Origin: Alkalibacterium olivapovliticus
Lineage (GTDB): Bacteria; Bacillota; Bacilli; Lactobacillales; Carnobacteriaceae_A
Direction of reading: 5' to 3'
Assembly: GCF_003003275.1 (NCBI RefSeq)
Contig: NZ_PVTO01000010.1
Coordinates: forward strand, 42,619 to 106,618
Length of the DNA stretch: 64,000 nucleotides
Part shown: positions 1 through 8,595 of the stretch, one piece after another
Layout: each line of letters starts with the position of its first letter
How positions within the stretch are numbered: the stretch's first letter is position 1
The notes under the pieces: generated by a model
Databases searched by the model: none
The model's input: the letters and a program-made list of their open reading frames with translations, nothing else
Told to the model about the DNA's origin: nothing
Program-made: the position numbers and the translations under genes

Positions 1-1
1 A

Positions 2-1126
2 ATAGTAGTCGACAAGGCTGAAGGGTATTACATTTACGATAAGAATGGTCAGAAGTACTTAGATTTTACAGCTGGAATAGGGGTGAATGCTTTAGGATAC
101 AACCATCCGGAGTGGGTAAAAGCCACGCAGAATCAGCTGAGCAAACTTCAGCATATATCGAACTTGTATTACACAGAACCGAGTGCAGAAGTGGCTCGGA
201 AATTATGCCTGCACACTCAGATGGAGCATGCACTATTTGTGAATTCCGGAGCTGAATCCAATGAAGTAGCTATCAAGGTGGCTAGAAAGTACGGCCATCA
301 GCAGGATGAACAGAAGCACGACATTCTGACACTGACTAATTCATTTCACGGTCGAACTGTAGCCACCTTATCCGCGACCGGACAAGAATCTTTCCATCAA
401 TTTTTTGGACCGTTCACTGAAGGATTTGATTATGTTGAAGCGAATAACATAGAGGCATTGCATCAGAAAGTAACGGATCAAGTCTGCGCCATCATGATCG
501 AAATCGTCCAGGGTGAAGGGGGAGTCGTTCCTCTTGATGCGGACTTTATTAAAGAAATAGCTGATACATGCAAGCAGAAAGATATTTTGCTTATCATTGA
601 TGAAGTTCAGACGGGCATCGGTCGAACAGGAAAGCTGTTTGCTTATGAACATTATGATATCCAACCAGATATAGTGACTGCAGCCAAAGGACTCGGTAAT
701 GGATTGCCGATCGGGGTAGCGATACTTGGGCACAAAGTGAAAGATGTTCTGCAGGCCGGCGATCATGGCTCGACTTTCGGGGGGAATCCAGTGGCATCCG
801 CTGGGGCTAATGTAGTGTTAGATACAGTGACGGATGACTTCCTGGAGACCATTGAAGAAAAAAGTGCTTATCTGAAACAGGAACTGGAGGGTCTTGACGG
901 AGTAGAAAGTGTCTCGGGTCTTGGATTGATGATCGGTGTAACGTTTAAACACGAGAAAGCGAAAGATATCGTGCTGAGAGCTAAAGAAGAAGGCGTTCTG
1001 TTTTTAACGGCTAAAGACAAATTACGCCTGCTTCCGCCACTGATCATTGACAAAGCAGCAATCGATGAAGCACTCGCCTGCTTGAAGAAAATACTGAAAA
1101 CCGAACAAATGGAGGTCTTAAAATGA
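2..1126 (+). CDS. argD: Acetylornithine aminotransferase, 5' end cut by window
   Basis: PLP-dependent class III aminotransferase that converts N-acetylglutamate semialdehyde to N-acetylornithine in cytoplasmic arginine synthesis. The frame is already open at base 2 and reads a typical ArgD amino end (YYIYDKNGQKYLDFTAGIGV), so the true start lies outside the window; the GTG at 83 is internal. Visible family marks are the VNSGAESNEVA phosphate-binding stretch, NSFHGRT, the DEVQTG cofactor aspartate motif, and the PLP lysine in TAAKGLGNG near base 686. The stop overlaps the argF start (ATGA), which means translational coupling with argF. argF and argH follow, so this is an arginine operon. Ornithine aminotransferase activity is possible in the family, but the context favours ArgD. 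Confidence 0.93.
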   Translation: MVVDKAEGYYIYDKNGQKYLDFTAGIGVNALGYNHPEWVKATQNQLSKLQHISNLYYTEPSAEVARKLCLHTQMEHALFVNSGAESNEVAIKVARKYGHQQDEQKHDILTLTNSFHGRTVATLSATGQESFHQFFGPFTEGFDYVEANNIEALHQKVTDQVCAIMIEIVQGEGGVVPLDADFIKEIADTCKQKDILLIIDEVQTGIGRTGKLFAYEHYDIQPDIVTAAKGLGNGLPIGVAILGHKVKDVLQAGDHGSTFGGNPVASAGANVVLDTVTDDFLETIEEKSAYLKQELEGLDGVESVSGLGLMIGVTFKHEKAKDIVLRAKEEGVLFLTAKDKLRLLPPLIIDKAAIDEALACLKKILKTEQMEVLK

Positions 1127-2046
1127 ATCATTTACTGAAACTGTCTGATTTAACCAAAGAGGAACTGTTAGGTCTGTTGGAGACCGGTCATGATTTAAAG
1201 AAAAAGCTGAAAGAAGGCATTGAAACACCCTATTTGAAAGGCAAAACACTTGGGATGATTTTCCAGAAAGCATCGACTAGAACGCGTGTATCATTTGAGG
1301 TCGGAATGAATCAGTTAGGTGGAAAACCACTTTATTTGAGCGTAAATGATCTGCAAATGGGCAGAGGAGAACCAATAGAAGATACAGCACGTGTCTTGTC
1401 GCGTTATTTGGATGCGATCATGATTCGTACCTATGAACAGTCAGATGTCGAAGCACTGGCTGAATACGGTACTATACCCATTATCAATGGACTGACCGAT
1501 CTGTATCACCCGTGTCAGATACTGGCTGATTTGATGACCATTCAGGAAGTCAAAGGTGAGCTGGAAGGATTGAAATTTGCCTTTGTGGGAGATGGAAATA
1601 ACATGGCTAATTCTTTGATTGTAGGGGCCCTATTAGCCGGTGCATCAATTTCAGTTGCCTCTCCGGAAGGCTACCAGCCTGATGCGTCTATCTTAGAAGA
1701 ATTCGCCAGTCATCCAAAGTTTACACTGACTGAAAACCCATATGAAGCGGTGAAAGATGCAGATGTGGTCTTTACAGATGTGTGGGCGAGTATGGGAGAC
1801 GAGGCAGAAGCCGATAAACGAAAACAAATCTTTCAGGATCTGTACCAGGTAAACAGCCAGTTACTGTCTGTAGCTCATCCAGAAGTGATGGTTCAGCACT
1901 GTCTGCCGGCACATAAAGAAGAAGAAATCACCACTGAAATATTCGAACAGCATGCGCATTATATTTTTGAGGAGGCTGAGAATCGCCTGCATGTTCAAAA
2001 AGCTGTTCTCGTCCATCTATTGGGGGTGCCTGCCTATGCCAGCTGA
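1123..2046 (+). CDS. argF: Ornithine carbamoyltransferase
   Basis: Makes citrulline from ornithine and carbamoyl phosphate in the cytoplasm. The 307-aa length is normal for OTCases. The carbamoyl-phosphate motif STRTR is at residues 51-55, HPCQ near residue 129, and the ornithine-side loop HCLPAH near residue 259. The ATG overlaps the argD stop by four bases, and the tail overlaps argH by 11 bases, so the three genes are probably translated from one message. An anabolic role is inferred from the neighbours: no arginine deiminase or carbamate kinase is present here. Confidence 0.96.
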   Translation: MNHLLKLSDLTKEELLGLLETGHDLKKKLKEGIETPYLKGKTLGMIFQKASTRTRVSFEVGMNQLGGKPLYLSVNDLQMGRGEPIEDTARVLSRYLDAIMIRTYEQSDVEALAEYGTIPIINGLTDLYHPCQILADLMTIQEVKGELEGLKFAFVGDGNNMANSLIVGALLAGASISVASPEGYQPDASILEEFASHPKFTLTENPYEAVKDADVVFTDVWASMGDEAEADKRKQIFQDLYQVNSQLLSVAHPEVMVQHCLPAHKEEEITTEIFEQHAHYIFEEAENRLHVQKAVLVHLLGVPAYAS

Positions 2047-3427
2047 TTCTAATAAACTATGGCAAGGGCGTTTTGCCGGTACAAGTGCGAAAGAAGTTGA
2101 TGTCTTCAACTCTTCAATCAGTTTTGACCATGTCCTGTTTGAAGAAGACATTACAGGAAGTATTGCGCATGCTAATATGCTGGGACAACAGAAAATCATT
2201 TCCGAAGAAGATGTTCACAGTATTGTAAATGGACTGCAGGGTATACTGAAAGACCTGAAAAGTGGAGAGCTGGCATTTGATCCGGATGCAGAAGATATTC
2301 ATATGTTTACTGAATCAGTATTGACTGAACGTATAGGGGATGCAGGTAAAAAACTCCACACTGGACGCAGCCGAAATGATCAGGTGGCATTAGATCTCAG
2401 ACTATATGTCAAGAAAAAAATCATAGGCATAAAAGAGCAGCTGCTGCAGTTTGAAGAGGTCGTGATCAGTCAGGCTGAGAAGCATCTGCACACCATAATG
2501 CCGGGGTATACCCATTTGCAGATTGCTCAACCGGTCAGTTTTGCTCATCATATTTTAGCGTATGGACAAATGATTTTAAGAGACATCAACCGACTGGAAG
2601 AAGTGATGGACCATACTGATGTCATGCCACTCGGAAATGGGGCCTTAGCCGGAACAACTTATCCTTTTGACCGACAGTACGTAGCTGACCAGCTGGGATT
2701 CAGTGAAGTCAGTGCCAATAGTCTTGATGGAGTATCTGACCGGGATTTTGTGATCGATACGACCTATGCCTTAAGCATGATCATGATGCATCTGTCACGT
2801 TTGTCAGAAGAAATCATATTATGGAGTTCTCAGGAATTCCGCTTTGTTGAACTGAATGATGCATTTGCTACAGGCTCATCCATCATGCCGCAGAAGAAAA
2901 ATCCGGATGTAGCTGAACTGGTACGCGGTAAGACAGGACGGGTGTACGGTAATCTCCAGACACTATTGACCATGATGAAAGGCCTTCCGCTTGCTTACAA
3001 TAAAGATATGCAGGAAGACAAAGAAGCCTTGTTTGACAGTATCAGTACGGTAACGCTTGCTCTTTCTGCCATGATCCCTATGATTGATACGATGAATGTA
3101 AAGAAGGAGAGAATGCGCGAAGCTGCTTCAAAAGGGTTTATCAATGCAACTGACTGCGCTGATTATTTAACCAAAAAAGGCCTCCCATTCAGAGAAGCCT
3201 ACGGAGTTATTGGCGGGCTAGTTAAGTACTGTATTGAGAAGGATTTGACACTGGAAGACGTATCATTGGAGAAATATCAGTCGCTAAATGCTCTTTTTGA
3301 AGAAGACATATTCGAGGCAATCAAATTGGAGACCTGTGTCGGCAAGAGAAACATTGAAGGTGGACCAGCTCCAGAAGCAGTGGCGAAACAATTACGACAA
3401 TTGAAACGGAAGTTAAGTAGATTTTGA
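2036..3427 (+). CDS. argH: Argininosuccinate lyase
   Basis: Splits argininosuccinate into arginine and fumarate, the last step of arginine synthesis. I chose the ATG at 2036 (463 aa), which lies 9 bases after a GGGGGTG ribosome site inside argF. The frame is open further upstream to 1952, but that would add 28 residues that are only the argF coding strand read in another frame. The amino end (SNKLWQGRF) and the fumarase/aspartase signature loop (SSIMPQKKNPD, about residue 281, with the catalytic serine) are clear. argG, the usual partner, is not in the window. Confidence 0.95.
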   Translation: MPADSNKLWQGRFAGTSAKEVDVFNSSISFDHVLFEEDITGSIAHANMLGQQKIISEEDVHSIVNGLQGILKDLKSGELAFDPDAEDIHMFTESVLTERIGDAGKKLHTGRSRNDQVALDLRLYVKKKIIGIKEQLLQFEEVVISQAEKHLHTIMPGYTHLQIAQPVSFAHHILAYGQMILRDINRLEEVMDHTDVMPLGNGALAGTTYPFDRQYVADQLGFSEVSANSLDGVSDRDFVIDTTYALSMIMMHLSRLSEEIILWSSQEFRFVELNDAFATGSSIMPQKKNPDVAELVRGKTGRVYGNLQTLLTMMKGLPLAYNKDMQEDKEALFDSISTVTLALSAMIPMIDTMNVKKERMREAASKGFINATDCADYLTKKGLPFREAYGVIGGLVKYCIEKDLTLEDVSLEKYQSLNALFEEDIFEAIKLETCVGKRNIEGGPAPEAVAKQLRQLKRKLSRF

Positions 3428-3465
3428 TGCAAAACTTATTATAATTAAGCAATAGTCTGTGTGAC

Positions 3466-3517
3466 AGCCCCAAAAAGCCATTTTATATTATTAAAGTTAA
3501 GCGAAAGGGGCTTTCTT
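3466..3517 (+). terminator. Possible terminator after argH
   Basis: AGCCCC at 3466 can pair with GGGGCT at 3507, followed by TTTCTT. The loop is long (about 35 nt), so this is a weak candidate. Confidence 0.4.
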
Positions 3518-3640
3518 CCCTATTTGTAACAAAGCCGTCACAATTACATGTAAACGGAAACAACGCCTATTTAATAAGATTTATATTAACTAAACATGAG
3601 TTTGAAATTAGCATTAAATTAGTTTGTTTTAATGTTAATC

Positions 3641-3823
3641 TTTTTTTATAGAATAAAACAGGTTATAATTCTAAAAGTAAACGAGGTTGTAAAAAGTTAG
3701 GGGTTGTAATAAGCCTTTATCTAGCATGACTATGCTGAAGATGCTTGTACTTCAGAAATAGTTAGGTGTTGTTAAGCAGTTAGTCTGTTGAGTTAACTAG
3801 ATGGAAACAGGGAGGAAAATACT
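3641..3823 (+). promoter_or_regulatory. Promoter and long leader of the amino-acid ABC operon
   Basis: A TATAAT box sits at 3664-3669 in an AT-rich stretch with no convincing -35. The leader to the first gene would be about 145 nt and contains two small hairpins (AGCAT/ATGCT at 3723-3736 and CTGAAG/CTTCAG at 3735-3755). I recognise no riboswitch here. The remainder of the 3428-3823 gap shows nothing else. Confidence 0.45.
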
Positions 3824-4891
3824 ATGTTTAAATATACTAAATACTTAGTAAGTGCTGCGGCGTTGTTAACATTAACAGCATGTGCAACAAGAGATGATGA
3901 TGCGGCAGGAGCTGATGGCGATAATGGCACAGCTGATTCAGGAGAAACATTGGCTTCTGTTATAGACCGTGGCGAACTGAATGCTGGAGTAAACGATCAG
4001 CTACCTGGTTTCGGTTACGTAGACAGTGACGGGAACTATGCAGGATTCGACATCGATTTCGCACGAGCAATTGCTGCAGGTGTTTTAGGAGATGCAGAGG
4101 CAGTCAATTTCAGACCACTATCTGCTCAAGAGCGCTTTACTGCCGTTCAGACAGGTGAAGTCGATGTCTTACTTAGAAATACCACTTGGACAGCAAGTAG
4201 AGATACAGAGGTCGGGTTAGATTTTGCACCGGTAACGTTCTATGATGGACAAGGAATGATGGTATTGGAAGATTTAGGGATTACCACTTTGGAAGAAATG
4301 GGCGGCTTAACTATCGGAGTTGAAACAGGAACAACGACAGAATTAAACCTTGCCGATCAAATGGAAGCCTTGGGAGTAGAGTACGAAACGCAAACATATG
4401 ATGACCGTGATGCATTGATCGCAGCCTATGAAGCAGGATCCGTTGATGCATGGACAACTGACCGTTCTGGATTAGTATCAGCATTTGCAGTTTTGGACAA
4501 CCCTGACGATCACATTATACTGGAAGAAACGTTATCGAAAGAACCATTGGCACCAGCAGTATTACATGGGGACGATCAATGGAATGACGTAGTGACATGG
4601 ATCGTTTTTGCACTGATTCAGGCTGAAGAATTTGGTATCACTCAAGATAATGTTGATGACTTTATGGATAGTGAAGATCCGGATATCAGACGTCTGCTCG
4701 GAGTAGATGAAGACTTGGGTGGCTTTTTAGGATTGGAAAGCGACTTTGCTTATCAGGCTATTTCACAAGTAGGAAACTATGGCGAAATATACGACCGTCA
4801 TTTAGGTCCTGATACACAATTCGACCTTCCAAGAGGAATGAATTCTCTATATGAAGATGGTGGGCTACAGTACTCTATGCCGTTTAGATAA
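3824..4891 (+). CDS. aapJ: Amino-acid ABC transporter substrate-binding lipoprotein, AapJ/BztA type
   Basis: Extracellular lipid-anchored receptor of a polar amino-acid importer. The signal peptide ends in the lipobox LTAC (cysteine at about residue 19) and is followed by an acidic linker rich in D, A and G. The SBP_bac_3 fold is shown by LNAGVNDQLPGFGY, the GFDIDFARAIAAG region and TIGVETGTTTE. At 355 aa it has the size of AapJ/BztA receptors rather than of the shorter GlnH-type ones, and the long carboxyl part (NSLYEDGGLQYSMPFR) also fits that family. The genes behind it are the matching large permeases and ATPase. A terminator-like hairpin follows, which probably sets receptor mRNA above permease mRNA. 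The exact substrate is unknown; the family takes up glutamate, aspartate, glutamine and other amino acids. Confidence 0.9.
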   Translation: MFKYTKYLVSAAALLTLTACATRDDDAAGADGDNGTADSGETLASVIDRGELNAGVNDQLPGFGYVDSDGNYAGFDIDFARAIAAGVLGDAEAVNFRPLSAQERFTAVQTGEVDVLLRNTTWTASRDTEVGLDFAPVTFYDGQGMMVLEDLGITTLEEMGGLTIGVETGTTTELNLADQMEALGVEYETQTYDDRDALIAAYEAGSVDAWTTDRSGLVSAFAVLDNPDDHIILEETLSKEPLAPAVLHGDDQWNDVVTWIVFALIQAEEFGITQDNVDDFMDSEDPDIRRLLGVDEDLGGFLGLESDFAYQAISQVGNYGEIYDRHLGPDTQFDLPRGMNSLYEDGGLQYSMPFR

Positions 4892-4981
4892 GTTAACACA
4901 GTAAAAAAAACAGTTAATCGTAAACTATGCGCTTTTGATTAGTTTAAAAAATAAGCAATGTGGATGATGAACTGTACAACG

Positions 4982-5020
4982 AAGAGGCCTGCTAAGCTGC
5001 AAGATAGTAGGCCTCTTTTA
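4982..5020 (+). terminator. Intra-operon terminator between aapJ and aapQ
   Basis: AAGAGGCCTGCTA pairs with TAGTAGGCCTCTT (13 bp, one G-U) and is followed by TTTTA. As it lies between the receptor and permease genes, partial read-through is likely. Confidence 0.85.
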
Positions 5021-5076
5021 AAGTCTTAGAGGGCAATAACAGACACGATTAAATAACAAAAGAGGTGAAATAGGAT

Positions 5077-6249
5077 ATGACGTCACAAAAAAAGAAGTCG
5101 ACTCCTTTATGGAGGAACAAGAAAGTAGTTCCCATTATTTTACAGGTAGCATTTGTTGCTGTTATGGGTACCTTGATCTGGATACTCATTCAAAATACAA
5201 TCATTGGCCTTGAAAGAATAGGGATCAACTTTGGGTTTGGTTTTTTAGACTCAAGGGCTGGTTTCAATATAAACGAAGCAATGATCGACTACAGTACGAG
5301 TGATCCTTATGGACGAGCAATTTTAGTCGGAATAGTCAGTACACTTCGAGTGTCCTTTTTTGGGATCATTCTCGCCACCATAATTGGTGTCCTCGTAGGA
5401 ATCGCAAAAATGTCAGACAACTGGTTACTGAGTAAAGTAGCTTCGATCTACATTGATGTGTTCAGAAATACACCGCTGCTGCTGCAAATCTTTATATTGA
5501 ACTTTGCCGTATTTTTACCTTTACCGAGAATTCAGGAAGCCGTTGGAGTTGGTCCTTTCTTCCTGTCAAATCGGGGAGCGGTCATACCCTGGTTATCTGT
5601 TCACGAGAACACCTGGATTTGGTTGCTGTTGATTGCAGGTTACTTGATAGCGACATTTTTCGTGTTCAAATGGCTATTAAATAAAGAAGTTGAAGACGGA
5701 GTCAATACGCATCCCTTCATTTCTTCTCTGGTTGTATTTTTACTGCTGAATGGGATTACTTTCCTTATTTTCAGACAGGGACCGGCATATCTGTCGATAC
5801 CTCAACATACAGGTGCGGCTGTGAGCGGAGGACTTTCGCTGACAACACCTTTCCTATCAGTACTATTCGCTTTAACTATTTTCACATCCACCTACATTGC
5901 GGAAATCGTTCGTGGTGGGGTCCAGGCAGTACCTAAAGGACAAACTGAAGCAACCAAAGCATTGGGATTCAGATCAGCTACAGCAATGAGACTGGTTATT
6001 TTTCCACAGGCGATCAGAATCATTATTCCTCAAATGACCAGCCAATACTTGAACCTGATCAAAAACTCATCACTGGCAATGGCCGTTGGGTTTCAGGAAA
6101 TTGTTGGGGTCGGAAACACAGTCATGAACCAGTCAGGGCGTACACTTGAAGTCATATTCATTATGATCAGTGTGTATTTATTATTCAGTTTAACAACATC
6201 ACTCTTTATGAATTACTTCAATAAAAAATTCCAATTGGTTGAAAGGTAG
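5077..6249 (+). CDS. aapQ: Amino-acid ABC transporter permease, AapQ type
   Basis: Inner-membrane subunit of the importer. The 390-aa length is well above the 215-230 aa of ordinary His/Glu permeases and matches AapQ/BztB, where an insertion with additional membrane segments sits inside the BPD_transp_1 domain. A hydrophobic helix is near residues 25-45. The transport domain starts near residue 85 (GILVGIVSTLRVS) and the EAA loop that contacts the ATPase is close to the carboxyl end (QTEATKALGFRS). The ATG at 5077 follows AAGAGGTGAAATAGG. The downstream partner starts 9 bases after the stop. Confidence 0.9.
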   Translation: MTSQKKKSTPLWRNKKVVPIILQVAFVAVMGTLIWILIQNTIIGLERIGINFGFGFLDSRAGFNINEAMIDYSTSDPYGRAILVGIVSTLRVSFFGIILATIIGVLVGIAKMSDNWLLSKVASIYIDVFRNTPLLLQIFILNFAVFLPLPRIQEAVGVGPFFLSNRGAVIPWLSVHENTWIWLLLIAGYLIATFFVFKWLLNKEVEDGVNTHPFISSLVVFLLLNGITFLIFRQGPAYLSIPQHTGAAVSGGLSLTTPFLSVLFALTIFTSTYIAEIVRGGVQAVPKGQTEATKALGFRSATAMRLVIFPQAIRIIIPQMTSQYLNLIKNSSLAMAVGFQEIVGVGNTVMNQSGRTLEVIFIMISVYLLFSLTTSLFMNYFNKKFQLVER

Positions 6250-6258
6250 GTGGGGGTT

Positions 6259-7488
6259 ATGTCAAACGATAATTTACAGCACACAGTAGCAACTAATGAT
6301 CGCTTGGAAGTAACGGATTCTCCTCGTCTAAAGGTAGAAAAGAACAAAACAATTGGAGAAACATTGAAAAAGAATCTGTTTGATGGATGGAAAAATACCT
6401 TCTTAACCATAGTGACTGCGTTGTTCTCTATCTTTGTTATTTATCAGGTCATCAACTTTGTATTGTCTAACAGCTGGGATGTTGTTTATGTTCATCTGAG
6501 ACTATTGATGATTGGGCAATACCCTCTTGAAGAAATCTGGAGAATCTGGTTTGCCCTTTATTATGCTTCATTTATGATCGGAGCGACGTGGGGTTTGTGG
6601 GAGGGAGCCGGTAAAGCAGTCGGACTCACTTTTGGATCAGTTTTTCTGGCGTTCGCGGTCATTCCCTGGACAACGCTTAACACATCCTTGAACTTAGCGG
6701 CTTGTATCGTATTGATTACAGCAGGTTATCTTATCGGTCACAAAGTCAAAAAAATCAAACTAGCTGTCCTTATCCTTTGGGCACTATACATTCCCTTAAC
6801 ACTTGGCCTGATTATGGGGTTCGGTGGATTGATTGATCCTGTTTTGAGTCGGAACTGGGGCGGATGGCTGCTGACCGTGATCCTAGCTTCTGTTTCAATA
6901 GTCGGCTGTTTCCCTCTGGGAATTCTGCTGGCACTTGGTCGTAGAAGCTCTCTTCCTGTTGTGAAGTACTTCTGCATCGGCTATATCGAACTTGTGCGAG
7001 GAATGCCGTTAATAATGGTTCTTTTCATCGGTCAGTTACTGATTCCACTCTTTTTAGGTGGAAGTACAGGAATCGACAATGTTACTCGGGCCATGATAGC
7101 TTATACATTTTTCGCGGCTGCTTATCTCGCAGAAGATGTACGTGGAGGATTACAGTCGATACCGACGGGACAATTTGAAGCAGCACAAGCTCTGGGTTTG
7201 AACAAAATTAAAACAACATTCTTTATTATACTGCCTCAAGCTTTAAAAGCTGTTATACCTGCAATGGTAGGCTTGTTCATTACAATATTAAAAGATACAT
7301 CACTAGTAGCCATCATTGGACTGGCTGATTTTTTAGGCACAGCCAGACGGATTTCCAATAATCCTGATTATTTAGGTAGATATCTGGAACTGTATATATT
7401 TGTAGCAGCCTTTTACTTTATTTTCTGTTACTTGATGGCCTATGTAAGCCGCTACCTTGAACGCAGTTTAGCTAGAGGAAATAGTTAA
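6259..7488 (+). CDS. aapM: Amino-acid ABC transporter permease, AapM type
   Basis: Second membrane subunit, 409 aa. I chose the ATG at 6259, because the run AGGTGGGGG just upstream is a good ribosome site; the GTG at 6250 is in frame but overlaps that site. A hydrophilic amino end of about 50 residues precedes several membrane helices. The conserved permease part carries IELVRGMPLIMVLFIGQ and the EAA loop near QFEAAQALGLNK. The pairing of a long Q and a long M subunit is the Aap/Bzt arrangement. It is coupled closely to the ATPase gene behind it. Confidence 0.9.
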   Translation: MSNDNLQHTVATNDRLEVTDSPRLKVEKNKTIGETLKKNLFDGWKNTFLTIVTALFSIFVIYQVINFVLSNSWDVVYVHLRLLMIGQYPLEEIWRIWFALYYASFMIGATWGLWEGAGKAVGLTFGSVFLAFAVIPWTTLNTSLNLAACIVLITAGYLIGHKVKKIKLAVLILWALYIPLTLGLIMGFGGLIDPVLSRNWGGWLLTVILASVSIVGCFPLGILLALGRRSSLPVVKYFCIGYIELVRGMPLIMVLFIGQLLIPLFLGGSTGIDNVTRAMIAYTFFAAAYLAEDVRGGLQSIPTGQFEAAQALGLNKIKTTFFIILPQALKAVIPAMVGLFITILKDTSLVAIIGLADFLGTARRISNNPDYLGRYLELYIFVAAFYFIFCYLMAYVSRYLERSLARGNS

Positions 7489-7539
7489 TACAACAAAAAG
7501 CAGTTAGCCAGTAACTTGAAACGGAAAAGAGGGATTAAC

Positions 7540-8319
7540 ATGGAAAAAACAATTCAGACTGAAAAGAAAGAGAAACACTTGGAAGACCAGATTGATATTA
7601 TTAAAGTTGAGAAATTGAATAAGTGGTTCGGTGATCTACATGTCATAAAAGATGTTGATTTGACGGTTAAACAAGGCGAAGTGATTGTTGTACTTGGGCC
7701 TTCTGGATCGGGCAAATCAACCTTTATTAGAACGCTGAATGCTCTTGAAGAGCTTCAAAGTGGAACGATTGAAATCGACGGAATCGAATTGACAGATGAT
7801 TTGAAAAACGTTGAAGAGATTCGTAAAGAAACGGGAATGGTGTTCCAGCAGTTTAATCTATTCCCCCATATGACTATCCTGAAAAATGTCTATCTGGCTC
7901 CTATATGGGTCAGAAAGTGGAAGAAAGCAAAAGCAGAAGAAATCGCCCTTGGCTTACTGGAACGTGTCGGTATTCCTGAGCAGGCGAATAAATTTCCGGG
8001 GCAATTGTCAGGCGGGCAGCAGCAAAGGGTAGCTATAGCAAGAGCATTGGCTATGCAGCCTAAGATCATGCTGTTTGATGAACCGACATCCGCTTTAGAT
8101 CCGGAAATGGTTAATGAAGTTCTGGATGTTATGCGTAATCTGGCCGAATCGGGGATGACGATGATTGTCGTTACCCATGAAATGGGATTTGCCCGTCAAG
8201 TCGCAGATCGTCTGGTCTTATTTGATAAAGGCGAAGTCATTGAGATGGCTGGACCGGAAGAATTTTTCGATAATCCCAAACACGAACGGACTAAACTGTT
8301 CTTAAGTCAAATTCTGTAA
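7540..8319 (+). CDS. aapP: Amino-acid ABC transporter ATP-binding protein, AapP type
   Basis: ATPase that drives the importer from the cytoplasmic face. The ATG at 7540 (259 aa) has the ribosome site AAGAGGG; a TTG at 7516 is in frame but less likely. Walker A (GPSGSGKS) is near residue 53, the Q-loop in [11 protein letters not shown], the signature LSGGQQQR near 156, Walker B ([12 protein letters not shown]) near 177, and the switch histidine in VVTHEMGFA. It is closest to GlnQ/HisP-type proteins. A terminator follows, closing the four-gene unit. Confidence 0.93.
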   Translation: MEKTIQTEKKEKHLEDQIDIIKVEKLNKWFGDLHVIKDVDLTVKQGEVIVVLGPSGSGKSTFIRTLNALEELQSGTIEIDGIELTDDLKNVEEIRKETGMVFQQFNLFPHMTILKNVYLAPIWVRKWKKAKAEEIALGLLERVGIPEQANKFPGQLSGGQQQRVAIARALAMQPKIMLFDEPTSALDPEMVNEVLDVMRNLAESGMTMIVVTHEMGFARQVADRLVLFDKGEVIEMAGPEEFFDNPKHERTKLFLSQIL

Positions 8320-8366
8320 GTTGATTCAGCAGACGATTTTTTTTAAAATGAATCGTTCATATAAAG

Positions 8367-8408
8367 GGGGCCTCTTCCATAGGTTATAGTGGAAGGTAAG
8401 GCCTTTTT
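8367..8408 (+). terminator. Terminator of the aap operon
   Basis: GGCCTCTTCCA pairs imperfectly with TGGAAGGTAAGGCC and is followed by seven T. Confidence 0.8.
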
Positions 8409-8595
8409 TTGGTGAAAAAATGCTTGAAATGGGTATTTAATCTTTTATATTTATTAAAAAGTGCTATAATACAAATAAGAAAGTGAATAGAAAGACGGAG
8501 GATACTTTAACCAAGTATTCATTTTTTGAACAAAACATGACAAAGTGTCATGTTTCAATTGATTCACTTGAACTACAACTAAAGGGGAGAATAGA

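Noticed and set aside
1952..2035. Longer argH start inside argF
   Set aside because: The added 28 residues are argF sequence in another frame and do not resemble ArgH. ATG 2036 has a ribosome site.
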